This document shows positions 11,949 to 24,400 of a stretch of DNA of 64,000 nt, piece after piece. Origin of the DNA: Trichosporon coremiiforme. Its lineage: Eukaryota > Basidiomycota > Tremellomycetes > Trichosporonales > Trichosporonaceae. The stretch lies in NCBI GenBank assembly GCA_039545355.1, contig BCJJ01000041.1, positions 41,661 through 105,660 of the forward strand, in the 5' to 3' direction. Position numbers and translations under genes: made by a program. Each line of letters opens with the position of its first letter. Position 1 is the stretch's first letter. Below the pieces are notes generated by a model, which worked only from the letters and a program-made list of their open reading frames with translations, did not search any database and was not told where the DNA came from.

Positions 11949-14900
11949 TCACGCCTCCGCGGTAACCTCTCCATTCACGGGCGGCATGGCATCGGGCTCG
12001 ACTCGATCGTTCCCCTCTCTGGGCTTGGGCTCATCGGACTTGCCGTCAGCAGCCTGGCTAGACTCGCCAGACTCGCCGGCGGAGGGCTCGGACGGCTCTA
12101 TCCGCTCGTCCTTGCCGTCCTCGCCCTCGGCCTGGCCCTCGGCACCGGCACCGGCGACAGCCTCGGCCGCCTCGGCGGCGTCGTCCTTGGGCTCGGGCTC
12201 CCCCATTGTCGCGTCGCCGTCTCCTTCACCGGCACCCGCAGTGGCGCCGGCAGCTTCGGCGGAGGCTGCGGGCTCGGGCTGCTCGACGGGAATCGGCTCC
12301 GGCATCGGTGTCGGTTCTGGCTCTGGTGGGGCGCGCACGGGGGGTTCGGCAAACGTGAGACCCTCAAAGTCGCCAGTCTGGTAAGCTTCCTGGAACGCGA
12401 TCAGGTCCCTCGTCAGCTCGTCTAAGAGCACGCTCGAGCTCGGTCCACTGGGGCCGGGATAAATCGCGTCGGGGGCGGGGGCGTCGTCCTCCTCGTCGCC
12501 GCGCTTGCGTTTCGGCTTGGGATCCTCCTCGAGCGGCGGCAGCTTGCGCGGCACATTGCCCTCGGGAATGCTCAGCTGCTTGGCGCGCTCGAGCCGCCGC
12601 GTCTCCTCGTGCTGCACGCGGCCGACGTACTCGAGCACGTTTCCTACGCGTCGTCCCATCTCGGCTAGCTGCATGCGCTTCATGGGGAAACGGACGCGAG
12701 TGGGGGGTTGGCGGTGGCAGGACGGCTCGCCCTCCACGTCGCGTAGCGGCCGGTCCTCGGGCATCTTGAGCTTGCCGCCGGGCTCGCGCTCCTCTATAAA
12801 GGGCCCGTAGCGCTGGTTCAAGAAGTGAGACCGCGTCAGGAATTGCAGGTTTCGCGGAGTCGGGACTATGAGCGGCTCGGGGGTCGCGCTCGGAAGTAGC
12901 TCTTCGTGCGCTGAGAGATGGTCGGGAAGATACCAGTTGAGATGGTGAATCGACGACGCGGTATAATTCACCTGCGCCAGGTTGGACGCAATGGCGCCCG
13001 CGCGGCGCGTCCCGTGGTCGTGTGTCGGCGGCAGTCCAGGCTGAGGCGTACTTGCATGTCTTCGCGCTGGCGACGGGGCCGCACCCTTTGGTCGGTACGT
13101 GTACTGGTTTGGGTGCTTTGGCTTAGGTTGGGCTGGAGGAGCTTCAGACGTTTCTATCGTAAGTGTGGGCTCCTAATGCCTCAATGCTCACCATCATCGT
13201 CCTTCTTCTTCTTGGGTCGCTTCTCCTCCACCTCGGCCGTGTCCTCGTCTCGCCGCCTCTTACGGGGTTGAGCCGTCGTTGTCGTGTCAGTGTCCTCGGC
13301 ACCACCCGACATTTCTCTTCGGCTCGCCTCGAGCGCGGCCTTGACCTCGTCCTCGTATGCCGCGTCACGCGAGTTCATCGTGCTGCGCTTCCGAGGCTCG
13401 GATCGCGGAGGCGGCGACGTCGACGTTGACAGGTCATTCGACACTCGTCGGCCTCGCCGCCGGTCGCTGCGGCTACCATCCTTTGACGTTGGCTTGTGCG
13501 ATGAAGCGGCGCCTCGTCGCGACGACCGCCGGTCACTGTCCATTTCCGAGTCTCGTCTCTGCGAGCGCGACGGAGGCTTGGGCGGAGGCGGCGGCTCCAT
13601 GAGCTCGGGGTCGGTCCATCGCTTCGACTGGGACGGCGGCAGCTTGTCGCTCGAACTGTGCAGCTTTTGCAAGTCGGCAGGCGTGGGCGCGACAAAGTTG
13701 GCTGGGTTGCGGCCACAATGGCGAATCCACTTGCGGAGCGGCACATGCAGGTCGGGTCGGCATTCCTCGCAGAAATACTCTGTGGTCGCGTCAGCACTTG
13801 TCCCACACGGGCGACTTACCGTCTGGTGCCTCATCGTCACCCCAGATACCCATACAAGCACCGTGCTGCCACACATTACATTTATCGCACTGGATCATCA
13901 TAACGTCGATGTCTGCAATGTCAGCACCATGATCAAAAATCTCAGCACTCACCTTCGCGCTTGCACACGCATCTGGTAATGTCCTTGCCGTCGTCCTCCT
14001 CGTCGCCTTCCTCGGCATCCTCGGTAACGTCGGCCGTGACATCCGCCTCCTCCTCTTCAGGCTCTGGCGCCTCCTCGACTACCTCTTGCTTGGGCTGCTC
14101 CTCGGCAGCTGCACGCTTGCCGCCGGGCTTCTCTCGTCGGGGGGCGATTTGTCCGCCTGGGACGCGAATTTCCTTTGGCAACAGGTGGTCGTCTAGCAAG
14201 AGCTGGTCCTCTCCTCGTCTCTTGCGGGCTTTTGGCTCGACAGAATTTGAAAGTGACGTGTCGCCGGAACGGTGTCCGTCGGTGCCGTTTGCCTCCTCAT
14301 TGTCATTGGCGTCATCGGCGTCGCTAGGGTCGGGCGCGTCTCTGGCAGTCGTCTCGCTGGCGGCGGTGACCGCTCCCGCAACGGCCTCGGCATTGTTCTC
14401 AGAATTAGTCGTTTTGGCGGCAGCAGGCTCATCGACATCCATCTGTTCGATTTTCACAGCCTTCGAGGCATTGAACCCTCGCACTCCCCGTCCGCGGCGG
14501 TATGCTTCCCAGTCGCCGCCATTGTCCTTCTTGCCGTCGAGGTCGTCACCGTCGGCAGGTGGAGGCGAAAGTGAGCCCGACATGCTGGGAGGGGCGGCCT
14601 TTGAGGGAGACGTGTCGCGAGTGTCCATGTTGCTGTCCTCGTCGTTGACAGCGTTGGTGAGAGCGCTCGAGGATGATAAGCGGGCGGTACGACCGGCAGG
14701 AGACCGGCTAGCAGCCTTTGGCGAATTCTTGATTTTGGGAGGTAGAGCTGGGAAGAGCGGCCCCGAGCTCGGCGGCAGTGGGTTGCGACCCCGAGTGCGA
14801 CGGCTGGTCCCTAGAATGTCAACAGAGCCCGGATGGATAGTAGCAAGCAGCTCGAAGGCGAAGGGTTGGTCACCCTGCGGCAACCCGGCCCAGCCAGCCA

Positions 14901-15051
14901 AGTGGTTGGTGGGAGATGCCTGCCAGCTCGACTCACCGTCCTCTTCGTCGTCTGGTCGCGGCGTAGCACTTCCTGACCCCTTTGCAGGCCGATCGTCGTG
15001 TGATTGCGACGTGGATGTCGATGCAGAAGCTTGCCGCCGCCTATGTTCCAT
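11949..15051 (-). CDS. CTI6: PHD-finger protein, Cti6-like (Rpd3L histone deacetylase complex)
   Basis: Predicted 994 aa from exons 15051-13953, 13912-13820, 13779-13192 and 13153-11949. A PHD zinc finger spans three exons at about residues 358-410: RCVCKRE, then DVMMIQCDKCNVWQHGACMG, then EYFCEECRPDLH, giving the C4-H-C3 ligand set. The frame is kept at both joins. Downstream are Ser/Arg-rich and KKKK nuclear-signal-like stretches, and a conserved block with NQYTYRPKGAA and the region NYTASSIHHLNWYLPDHLS. In yeast, Cti6 reads methylated histone tails and recruits Rpd3L; assignment here rests on the PHD type plus these blocks. The C-terminus is a 200-residue Glu/Pro/Ala-rich tail. A donor-like GGTGAGTC near 14935 is ignored because splicing there loses the frame. 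Confidence 0.8.
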
Positions 15052-15630
15052 GACGGCAACCGCGGGAGTCTAGGTGGAAGCGGTGGTGTGGTGGGGGGGG
15101 GAAAGCAAAGACAAGCCAATCTCCGCAAGGAGATAGGCAAAGTCACAGCAACAGTGGGAAAGAGCGGATAGCTAAGAAGGGCAGCGCGATTCCAAGCTGG
15201 TGGTGGTGAAGATAGGAGTACAGGCTACGACAACGGAGAGAGGTTCCTCACCCCACTTCCATCGTGTGTTGAGACTGGCGGCGCCGCGCGATTGATGGCC
15301 TTGCGTGGGAGAGCTGACAGCACGTGATCAAACAACCGTGGGATAGTCGCTCTGAATAGGAGCGACCCGTAATGGAGCTTAATGGAGCGTGGCCGAGAGT
15401 ATGATGGAATCGTTATTGACTATTTGATCGGAACCAAACGAATGCTTCCCTGCAGATACCCGATCATCCGCTCTGTCCGATGTGCTACGTCACTGCTCCG
15501 CCCGTGAGCTCAGTCTGGCTTGTGCACGTCCTCTCTCAACTCCAACTCCATCTCTCTCCAACGTTAACCCACAACACTTGCCCTTCCCACTCTTCATTCA
15601 CCTCCTACCACCCCAACAGCCCGGGCAAGG
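15052..15630. promoter_or_regulatory. Divergent promoter between Cti6-like and Bbc1-like genes
   Basis: 579 bp between opposite start codons. It contains a G9 tract close to the PHD gene start (about 15094) and a C/T-rich leader before 15631. No TATA box recognised. Confidence 0.4.
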
Positions 15631-18600
15631 ATGTCGTATCCTTATCTAGCCCGGACAATGTGAGTACCGCTTCCACATCACCTGTAACGTCCCGAGTTGT
15701 CGTGACACCCCGGGCGGGATGGCGGGCACAGCCTCGGGACCAACGCTGACGACAGCCTGAAGTACAAGTCGCCGCATTCGACTGATCTCTCGTTTTTGAA
15801 AGATGAGGTGTGAGTCCTTCTTGTCGACGCTTCTACAATGCAATCAAGAGCATAGTGGATCACAGGAAATAGCCTGGACCAAACTGGTGGGGCCTGTGCA
15901 CACTGGACACAACCCTTGATCTCCAGCCAGCACTACGTGGTCTCAGCGGCCATCGAGCCGGCTGCTGCAGAGACACCCGTTCGCACGCTTTACATAATCA
16001 GAGCACACAGCTAACGTATAGCATTCGTGTCACTGGTCCCCACGAAGACGAGGACTGGCTAATCGGCCAAAGCGTCGATGGATCTCGCACTGGAGGGTTC
16101 CCGAAGGTGTGTTTGTGAACAACAATTACTGACAAGCAGGATTTCGTGGTTCCCACTGGTGAAGAGGACACTGGCCTTGTGGCCGCCGCGGCAACCGAGA
16201 CTGACAAACCGGCGGCGACACCGTCAGAGAGCGTCAAGACCCCGGCTGAGCCCTCGGTCACCTCTACCGAACCGTCCTCCGCGCCTGCAAGCGCCCCGGA
16301 AACTGCGCCTGCCGCCCCAAGCCCGCAACCCGAAGCTTCGGAAGTTGCCGAGTCGGCACCTGCTACTGCAGAGTCTACAACCCCGTCCACCACAGCTGCC
16401 GTCTCTGAAACGCCAGCTTCATCGGCCGCGGAGCCTGGGACACCAGCGGCCCCCACTAGCCCGTCTACCTCAACTCAGCCTCCTCCTGCACCCCCTTCGC
16501 CAGTCAAGGAGGCTCCCTCTCAGCCAGCTCCTATCGCTGCTCCCCCAAAGCCCAAGGCTTCCGAGGCGGTAGCACCTGCGACCCCAGCTGGGGAAGTGGA
16601 CCCGTCAAAGATGACCATGAAGGAGCGTCTGGCCTTCTTTGCGGCTGCCCAGAACAAGGCTGCTGGACCTCCGCCGCCTATCAAGCCCAAACCGGCATCC
16701 GCAGGACTGACTTGGAGCCAACGTCAAAAGCTTCGCCAAGAGCAGGAGGCGAAGGAGCGTGAAGCCGAAGTAGCCGCACGCAAGGAGCGTGGCGAAGCCG
16801 AGCCAGAGGATGACTCGGCGCCGACACCTGCCATTACGGAATCTACGCCCGCCGCACCCAAGGCAGATACGGATAACGTGGGCACGGGCATGAGCGCCAG
16901 TGATGCCGCGTCTTCAATCCAAAAGGGTGGCTCCCTCAAAGAGCGCATGGCGGCTCTCCAGGCTGGCGGCGCGTTCGGCCGATCGGAACCCGCTGCTCCA
17001 AAGGTGGCGAGCACTGGAAAGGTCTGGAGTCGCCCCCCGGCACCTCCCGCCCCAGAGCCTACCGAAGGCGAGGATCTCGAAGGCACAGCCCCTCCCCCAC
17101 CATTGAGCATTCCCCGGTCTGAGGAGCCCGCCGAAGGAGTAGAGGGCGAGACTGAAGATGCAGAGGACGAGGATGAGAAGGCTCGTCGAGCCGCGATCGC
17201 CGCACGCATGGCCAAACTGGGAGCACGAGGACCCATGGGCATGGCGATGCCTGTTCCCGGTATGGGTCCCCCGCCTCGCAAGACCTCGACAGGACTTGCG
17301 GTATCGCCTCCCCCTCCCAAGGACCCAAACGAGGGCGAACAGGCTGAAGCCCAGCCCCCCGAGGTCAAAGAGACTGCAGGATCAGGTGCTGCTTTCTCAG
17401 AGTCCCCGGCCGAAGCTAGTGAGCCCACAACCTCTGCTACCTCCGCTCCTCCAACTTCGGTGAAAATGCCTGCCGTTCCTCGCCGGACGGCTGGCCCACG
17501 CCGCAGGGCAGCCCCCGGCAGCGGTGCAGCCTCTCCAGCAGTTCAAACTCCAATCGCGGCCCCCGCTGCGGACCAACCCTTTAATGAGATTTCTGCAGTC
17601 GACTCATCCAAGGAGCCCATAGGACTGGAGCGTGTGGACGCGGAGGGTAACATTGAACCTCCTCCCCAGGTCCCCAGCGAGGAGGTCCCGCTCGAGCCGA
17701 CGCCTCAGCAACGAAAGATGACCTTGGTGGAGGAAGAGCTCGGTCGCGGACCGCAGGGTGCCGTGGGAGCAGAGGCCGTTGGCATCCCCCTTTCCCCCAG
17801 CAACTCTGCACCAACCCAGAGCTCCGAACCGCATGGGCACGACAAGGAAGCTGCGGCGGCTGCCGCTGCCGCTGCAGCAATCGGTGTGGGTGCAGGCTTG
17901 GGTGCTACCGCCGTTAGCCACCCTGAAGAGGCGGAGGCCCCATCCCCGGAAGAAGCTATTGGTTCTGGTCCGGCTGGAGCCGACGGAGCTGTAGCGGCCG
18001 GAATCGCTCTCAGTCCGGCCCCCGATGCCACCGACACTCAGGTTCACGAGGCCTTGGGATCCAGCCCTGCCGGCGCGGAAGGCGCTTCAGCAGCGGGCAT
18101 CGCTTTGAACCCCGTGAGTGACGATGAGCAGGAGGGCGTTCATACTCGCGAGGCCATTGGGTCTGCGCCAGGTGGAGCGGAGGGTGCCGCTGCCGCTGGC
18201 ATCGCCTTGAGCCCCATTGCAGACGGGCAGCCCGCGCAGCAAACGCAGGCGGATCTGGACAAGTCCGCACTTCCGCGACCCGAGACCCCTCCTCCCCCTC
18301 CGGCACGAAAGGTGTCCGTCGATACGTCGCCCACGCGAGCAATGCCGCCGCCTCCGTCTGCGCAGTCTCCGTTGCCGTCCGTTCCGCCCGCGCCTGACGC
18401 CTCCTTGGGCTCCTTTACGCGAGCTGTGCCGCCTGTTCCCAACCGATCCGAGTCTGGACACGTCGACAAGGCTGCTTCACCTACGTCGCCTTCCCGGTCG
18501 ACGCCTCCACTTTCCGCCGCATTCAGTGCCTCCCCCACTCGTACTGTTCCTCCTCCCCCTGCGGTGCCACCTCGGGCTCCGGACAGTGAGGGCGAGGACG

Positions 18601-21146
18601 AGGACAATGACGAGGAATGGGGAGATGCCCCGCCAGTGCCGCACCGCGCCGCTCCGACTCAGGCGTCGACAAACCCGCTTACTGCGCCTCCTCCTCCTCC
18701 TTCCGCGGCCCGGCCTATCCCGCTCCGTCCCGCAAGTGATGACGATGATGAGGATGAGGATGATGAGGAGGATGTCGACCTCATGAAGCAAGCCCAGGCT
18801 GGCAACCTCGACGTTCAAGTTCAAGACCGAGATGAAGATGGCGAGGATGAGAGCCGCGCGACTACAGAGGCTCCTCCTCTTCCCCCCTCTAGACCTGCTC
18901 CCTCCCACACTGAAGCACTGGGTGCTGGTACTCTCGCTGCTGGAGCTGCAGGTATTGGGGCGCTCGGCGCTGCTGCAGCGGCTTCCAGTGCTGGCAAGGT
19001 AGATGTGGACCACTACACTCTGGCTCCTCCCGCTCCCATTAGCCACGACGTAGCGCACAGTGCAGACGATTCCGCTGCGCTTAAGCGCCGCAGTGTAGAC
19101 CGTCCTGCGGGCCCAAGGGCTTCGCCCTCTGGCCCCCGGCCGCTGCCTCGCAGCCCTCAACCCCCTACTGCGGATGTTGAAGAACTGGAAGCATCCCAGC
19201 ACGTGCCACCTCCACCAGAGGGCCACCCCTCGATTCCCCCTCGAGACTCTTTGCAGGAGGAGCGTGAGGCCACTGGACGCGGTGACGAGGTGCCCCCCGA
19301 GCAGCAAGAGAACCGACCCGAAGTTTCGCAGCCCGGTACCGCCGAGGAACAGAGCAAGGTGTCCGCTGCCGAGCTTCAGACGCACCAGTCGACCGAGGGC
19401 GGTCAAGCTGCCCTGCCCGCGAACATCAATCCAAAGTCTGCCCTCGCTGCTCGCATGGCGGCCTTGGGTGGGGTCAAGTTTGGCATGCCGCCGCCTCCTA
19501 TCAAGAAGCGCTCCATGGCGCCTGAAGGAGCCGAGCCGGGCACTACGTCGCCGGACGCTCCTTCGCAAGACAAGGAGCCCGAGGCACCCGCCCCTGCCGC
19601 TCCGCCGGAGCGGGACGACGACGAGGAGGAGACGCCCGAGCAGGAAGCTGCGCGGCGTCGTGCTACTCTTGCCCGCCTGCGCGCCGGTGGTGCCCTCGGC
19701 TTTGGCGTTTTCACCCCGAATGTGCCTGAGCCTGAGCCGGAGGAGAGCGGAGAAACGGATCACGAGGGCGATGACAGAGAGCCGGCCCACGGCTCTGAAG
19801 ACGACGCCCCGCCTCCTCCTCCTCCTCCTCGTGCCAGCGCCCCCGACTCCGATGCCCCACCTCCCCCTCCGCGTTCCGGAGTAGCTGCTCCCACTACCCA
19901 GCTGCCGCCGCGTCCAGGCACCGGCGCTGATGCTCCGCCGCCGCCTCCCCGTCCTCACGACGATGAAGACGACGATGAAGCGCCTCCGCCTCCTCCCCGT
20001 CCCAGCGCTGCAGATGCCGACGCTCCTCCGCCGCCCCCTCGAGCCATTCCCGGCATGGTAGCACCTGGAGGCGGTCCCCCGTCCCCTCCGACTCGTCCTG
20101 GCCATGGTGCGACTGCCATGTCGCCCCCACGTCCGTCTGTGCCTCAGATTCCCCATCCCGCTTCCCGATCTGCCAGTGTGGATATGGCGCCGCCGCCCCC
20201 TCCTAGGGCTGCGCCTCCGCCGCCGGCCGATGACGACGAAGCGGGTGACGATAAGGCACCTCCACCTCCGCCTCCTCGAGCTGTCCCCCCTGCTCCTCAA
20301 CAAGGGCAGCATGGAATGGGAGGCTTTGCGGCGATGCCCCAACGGTCGGTGCCCCCGCCTCCACAGGAAAACGCACCTCCCGTGCCCTCTCGACAGCCCA
20401 GCCTCCCTCCTGCTCCTCCTGTTCAGCCTGTTGCTGCTGCCTATGGTTCGGGTCAAGCACACTATGGACAAGACCAGTTTGCCCAGCAGGAAGTTCCACC
20501 TGCGCTCCCAGCTGGACGACCGGGACAGTCTCGATCGCCTCCTCCTCAGGCTGCCCGCTCTCCGCCCCCTCAGCTGGCCCAGATTGGACGCATCGGCTCC
20601 CACAAGTCTCAGGGTTCCGCTGGACCGCGCAGCTCTGCCGAGCGTGCTTCCCTGTCGGTGAACCGACCGGGTTACAACGATCTCCAGGCGGCATCAGCGT
20701 CGCACGGCAGTGTTCTCATGCGCGCTGCAAAGGGAATGTTTGATCAAGGAAAGCGCGGAAACTATGGCGACGGCTCGTCGCCAGGTTTCGTGCGCATGGC
20801 TTTTGAGCGCGCCGGTCTCCCTCTCCACACTGGAGACTGGGGCTTGGCTGTGTACGAGCAAGAGGCCTCGTCAGTCCTGAAGAAGCTCGACGACCCCCGC
20901 CCCGGAGACATCGTCGCCATTCATGACGGCAAGTTCAAGGGCAAGAAGGGTCTTAGCAGCTACCACCAGCAGGTTGGAAGCATCCAAGACCCCTTGATCG
21001 CCATCATCCACGAGTACGACCTCAAGAACAAGCACAAGCTGCGTTGCCTGCAAGTCGAGAGAGGCGTACCCTCGGAGATTAGCTACAGATTGGATGACCT
21101 GAAGAGCGGCAAGGTGTTCGTGTACCGCGCCGGATTGCAAGCATGA
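15631..21146 (+). CDS. BBC1: Bbc1/Mti1-like SH3 actin-patch protein
   Basis: Predicted 1724 aa from exons 15631-15659, 15756-15809, 16022-16106 and 16140-21146. An N-terminal SH3 domain (about residues 8-60) is spread over all four exons: SFLKDEVIRVTGPHEDEDW, then GQSVDGSRTGGFPKDFVVP, the usual WxxG and FP positions. A long disordered middle follows with many PPPP tracts and acidic runs. The last 135 residues form a conserved globular end (GSSPGFVRMAFERAGLPLH, PRPGDIVAIHDGKFKGKKG, DPLIAIIHEYD). SH3 plus this end is the layout of yeast Bbc1, which restrains type-I myosin and Las17-driven actin nucleation at endocytic patches; the role here is inferred. Short KERLAFF/KERMAALQ-like motifs recur, and there is a four-unit repeat (separate entry). 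Larger than yeast Bbc1. Confidence 0.88.
17740..18230 (+). repeat. Four-unit Gly/Ala-rich protein repeat inside the Bbc1-like gene
   Basis: Four diverged units share the core G-x-G/S-P-x-G-A-x-G-A-x-x-x-G-I-x-L-[SN]-P: GRGPQGAVGAEAVGIPLSP, GSGPAGADGAVAAGIALSP, GSSPAGAEGASAAGIALNP and GSAPGGAEGAAAAGIALSP. The last three follow at a period of about 33 residues; the first is separated by a longer linker with a run of Ala. Codons differ between units, so the duplication is not recent. Confidence 0.8.
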
Positions 21147-21469
21147 AGTAGAATCGGAATCCGTAGCAACACATATTGTTAGACTGCTCAAATATATCCA
21201 AGAAACGAATGCAACGAATGAAGTGAACAACACTACTGCTGGTGCGGCAGGTGTTAAAAGAGGGCAACGTTAAGGATGACGTCGGGTTAGTCAACCGGTG
21301 GAGGTGGTCCACTCTCGATCTTCCCTTCGACCATCTTCCCTGTATCGTGCTGTTCTGCAACTACCCTTGTGGATTGGAGTGCCTTTGGCCCCCTTACTCT
21401 TAACCAACCTACTCATACGAACTGCTCTGCTCATCTTTCTTGCTCTTCAAGTTTCTTGCTACGCCTGTC
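21147..21469. other. Short intergenic region between Bbc1-like and ligase genes
   Basis: 323 bp, 3' flank of one plus-strand gene and promoter of the next. The part before 21470 is C/T-rich. Nothing else recognised. Confidence 0.4.
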
Positions 21470-24400
21470 ATGGATATACCGTTTGAAAGGTACGACCGCA
21501 GTCCTTCGGCTATCTGATGTCAGCTTTGCGCAATTGATACAGAAGATGGGCCACCCTCCAATGTCCAAGAAACGAGATCGCAGAGAGAAGACTGTTCCGT
21601 ACACCGCTGCTGAAATCTTCGGGGCTTGGAAAGACCATTTGTCTCAATCATTTGTTCCTGGTACAACCAAGAAGCTGTTTCGATTGCTGTTCCCACACGA
21701 AGGGTCCCGGCGGCGGTACGACATTAAGGAGACCAGGTTGGCATCACTACTGGAAGAAGTTTTGGGCATCAGGGGATTGACTCAGTGGGACGCTGTGACG
21801 CGAGACGGGATACGCAGAAGTGGCTGCCTCGGCGAGGAGGTCAGGTTGGCAATGATTAGACGGAGGGTAGGCTGTCCTGGTCAGCTGATGTGCTCACATC
21901 TACAGCGTAACGGGATCTCCGCCATCACCATTAGCGAGGTAGACGCTCTCTTGGATCAGCTGGCAGCCCGATCTTCGTGGTCTCAGCTCTCTCAGGTACC
22001 TTCTGACTGCCCGAGTCAAATGGCCATCCTTCAAAGGCTGTACCGCGATTCGAGAATGTCGCCCGATGCGCTCTCGGTGCTGACACAAATCATTCTGAGG
22101 GACCTTCGACCACTTCTGTACCCTCTGCCGCCACGATATGCGGGGAACCCCGAGCTGCTCATACATGAAACGATTGCCAGTGCACCAGAGCTGCTCTCAG
22201 CCGAGAGGGCAATGTTCTGTTGGGATCCTACAATGGCCAAGTTGTACCTTGAGGGGAAAGCCAACCTCGATTGGTGTGCCACAGCAGCAGAGGAGATTGG
22301 TATGAGCGATCAGCGACTGGTGATCTCTCCTGGGCCAATTCTGGGAGTCAACGTGAAGGTGAGGATCCTTCGTGATGCCGATGCTGATGCTCGAGATCCC
22401 GAAAGCCCGAGGGGCAGGCTCTTCGACAGACATTGCTCTCAGAGGTTTTTACAACGGCACCGCGCCCCTGACGCCAATAGTATGGGCAGAGACGAAGTAC
22501 GACGGGTATCGGTGAGGCCTGTCGTGACCTCTCCAACTTACTCAATAGCATGCAGATTCACGTTGCACTCTCTCCCCGGCCGGCGATCACGATCTTCAGC
22601 AAGTCGAAGAGGGATTCCACGAATGAGAGATGGAACGCCCACTCGTAAGACAACAGTGAATACTCCTTCTGACTCCAGAATCATTCTTGCAGCGCTTGGC
22701 TTACCTGTTCCTGAGAACTTGCCTTGTCGAGTTCACCTGCACGACCGTCTCGAGGCACGGGAGCCGCGCTTTCATACAGGGGTGATCCTGGAAGCCGAGG
22801 TGATCCCGTTCAATGAAGGGAGCCGAGATGGCGGTCGCGGTCCTGGTATCGAGGAGTTTTGGCATCTCCACTCTGCGGGTGTGGCGTTTGATGGTTTTCG
22901 GGAAGGTGATAGGCATCTGTGCTTAGCTTTCTTTGACGTCTTGTACGCAAACGGTCAGAGTCTGTTGCTTCAGACGTACGATCAGAGAAGGGTCATGCTG
23001 GAAACGATCATAAACCCTATCCCAGGCTTTGTAAGTGGCCGACATACATCGGATGTGCTGACTGTTAGGCAATTTTGGCCGAGCGGCAGCCGATCCCTCT
23101 TGATCGTGGACTGGCGGTGGCTAAGATGGTGAGATAGACTGTGCTCGGCAAAGCTGACTCTGTAGGCACTGCAAGAGGTCTTTGACAAGGCTGTTACGCA
23201 GCACGAAGGTGCTAGACATTTGCTTGGCATCTAGCTTACGGCAGAGGGCCTCATGCTGAAGGCATCCAACTCGCGTTACAACCAGGACCTCCAATGGGTG
23301 AAGATGAAGGTTGGTCTACAATATTGCCATTTGACTGACCACAGCACACCTTCATCAAACACCTTGGTGATACCATTGACCTTGTCGTCATCGGTGCCGG
23401 TTGGGATCCAGAGCGCGCTCGTCTGCTTCGAGGTTTGTACTGTTGGCGATTCGAGGCTGACAGCAGTGGACACGTCCGTCTTCACGACGTTTTACATCGG
23501 CGTTCTCACCAATAGGGATAGTGTGCTGGCTAAAACAGATAACCCAAACTACCAGTTTCTGTTCCGGTCAAGCTGGGGTCTGACCCGTCAAGAGTTGGGC
23601 AGGTACAACGCCCTCCTGCACCGGGGAGAATGGGCGTTCAAGCCGTATGACCGCGATGACCCGACGAAGAGGGTACGTGTCGAACCTCTATGGTGCTGAC
23701 TTGCGTGCAGAGGCTCTCCGGTATCTCGTGGACGCACTACATGCCATCCAATGTTCCGCCACCGTCTGTCCTGCTAAATCGACCTCTCTGCGCAACAGTC
23801 TCGGGACTGGGATTCCAAAAGTTGGATTTCTGCGATGTGAGCTTTTGCACGTATCTCGCTAACCGGCAGAACTTTGAGGTTCGGTTCCCAAAAGTCGAAA
23901 GGATCTATACACCAGAGGAGCGTCCAGCTGATCATGGTGCGTCCATGTAGCACTGGTGAAGGCTAACGACTAGCCTTGACTGCCGATCAACTGCGCGCAA
24001 TTGCACACGAGGCTCTTGGGTATAAAGAACCCCCTGGCTCTCCCCGAACAGACTCTATGGAGGCGATGTGGCGAAGCTTTGGACTCGCGCCCCACAGCCC
24101 CTTGGCACTTAAGAGGTGCGCTACCGAGGGCTCGCCCATCTACGACCCCGATAGCCCCTCACAACCTTCCCAGCGTTCTTCCGGTCGTTCTCACCCTTCT
24201 CCCATGGCGTTGCGCAAGGCACGAACCATGCGGGACCTTGGAGAGCCAGATCGTGCTGGAAACGTGAGAGGAAATCCGAGAGCCCGGCGCAAGCCACGAT
24301 ACCCCGAGCCAGTTGGACCGGTGCGCGACAGCTCATCCGGGGAGCTGGCCTGTCCGCCATCACCTAGCCCGCAGAGACAGCCACTGCTTCCTCTTCCCAA

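Noticed and set aside
14870..14945. GGTGAGTC within the first exon of the PHD gene as a splice donor
   Set aside because: Splicing to the nearest plausible CAG acceptor breaks the frame, whereas the unspliced frame stays open.
13961..15073. 370-codon plus-strand frame opposite the PHD-finger gene
   Set aside because: Ser/Ala-rich shadow of the Cti6-like exon 1; the minus strand carries the PHD finger across three in-frame exons.
18477..20603. 708-codon open frame on the minus strand opposite the Bbc1-like gene
   Set aside because: Arg/Ser-rich mirror of proline-rich GC-biased codons; no family resemblance, no splice logic, and the plus strand has SH3 and a conserved C-terminus.
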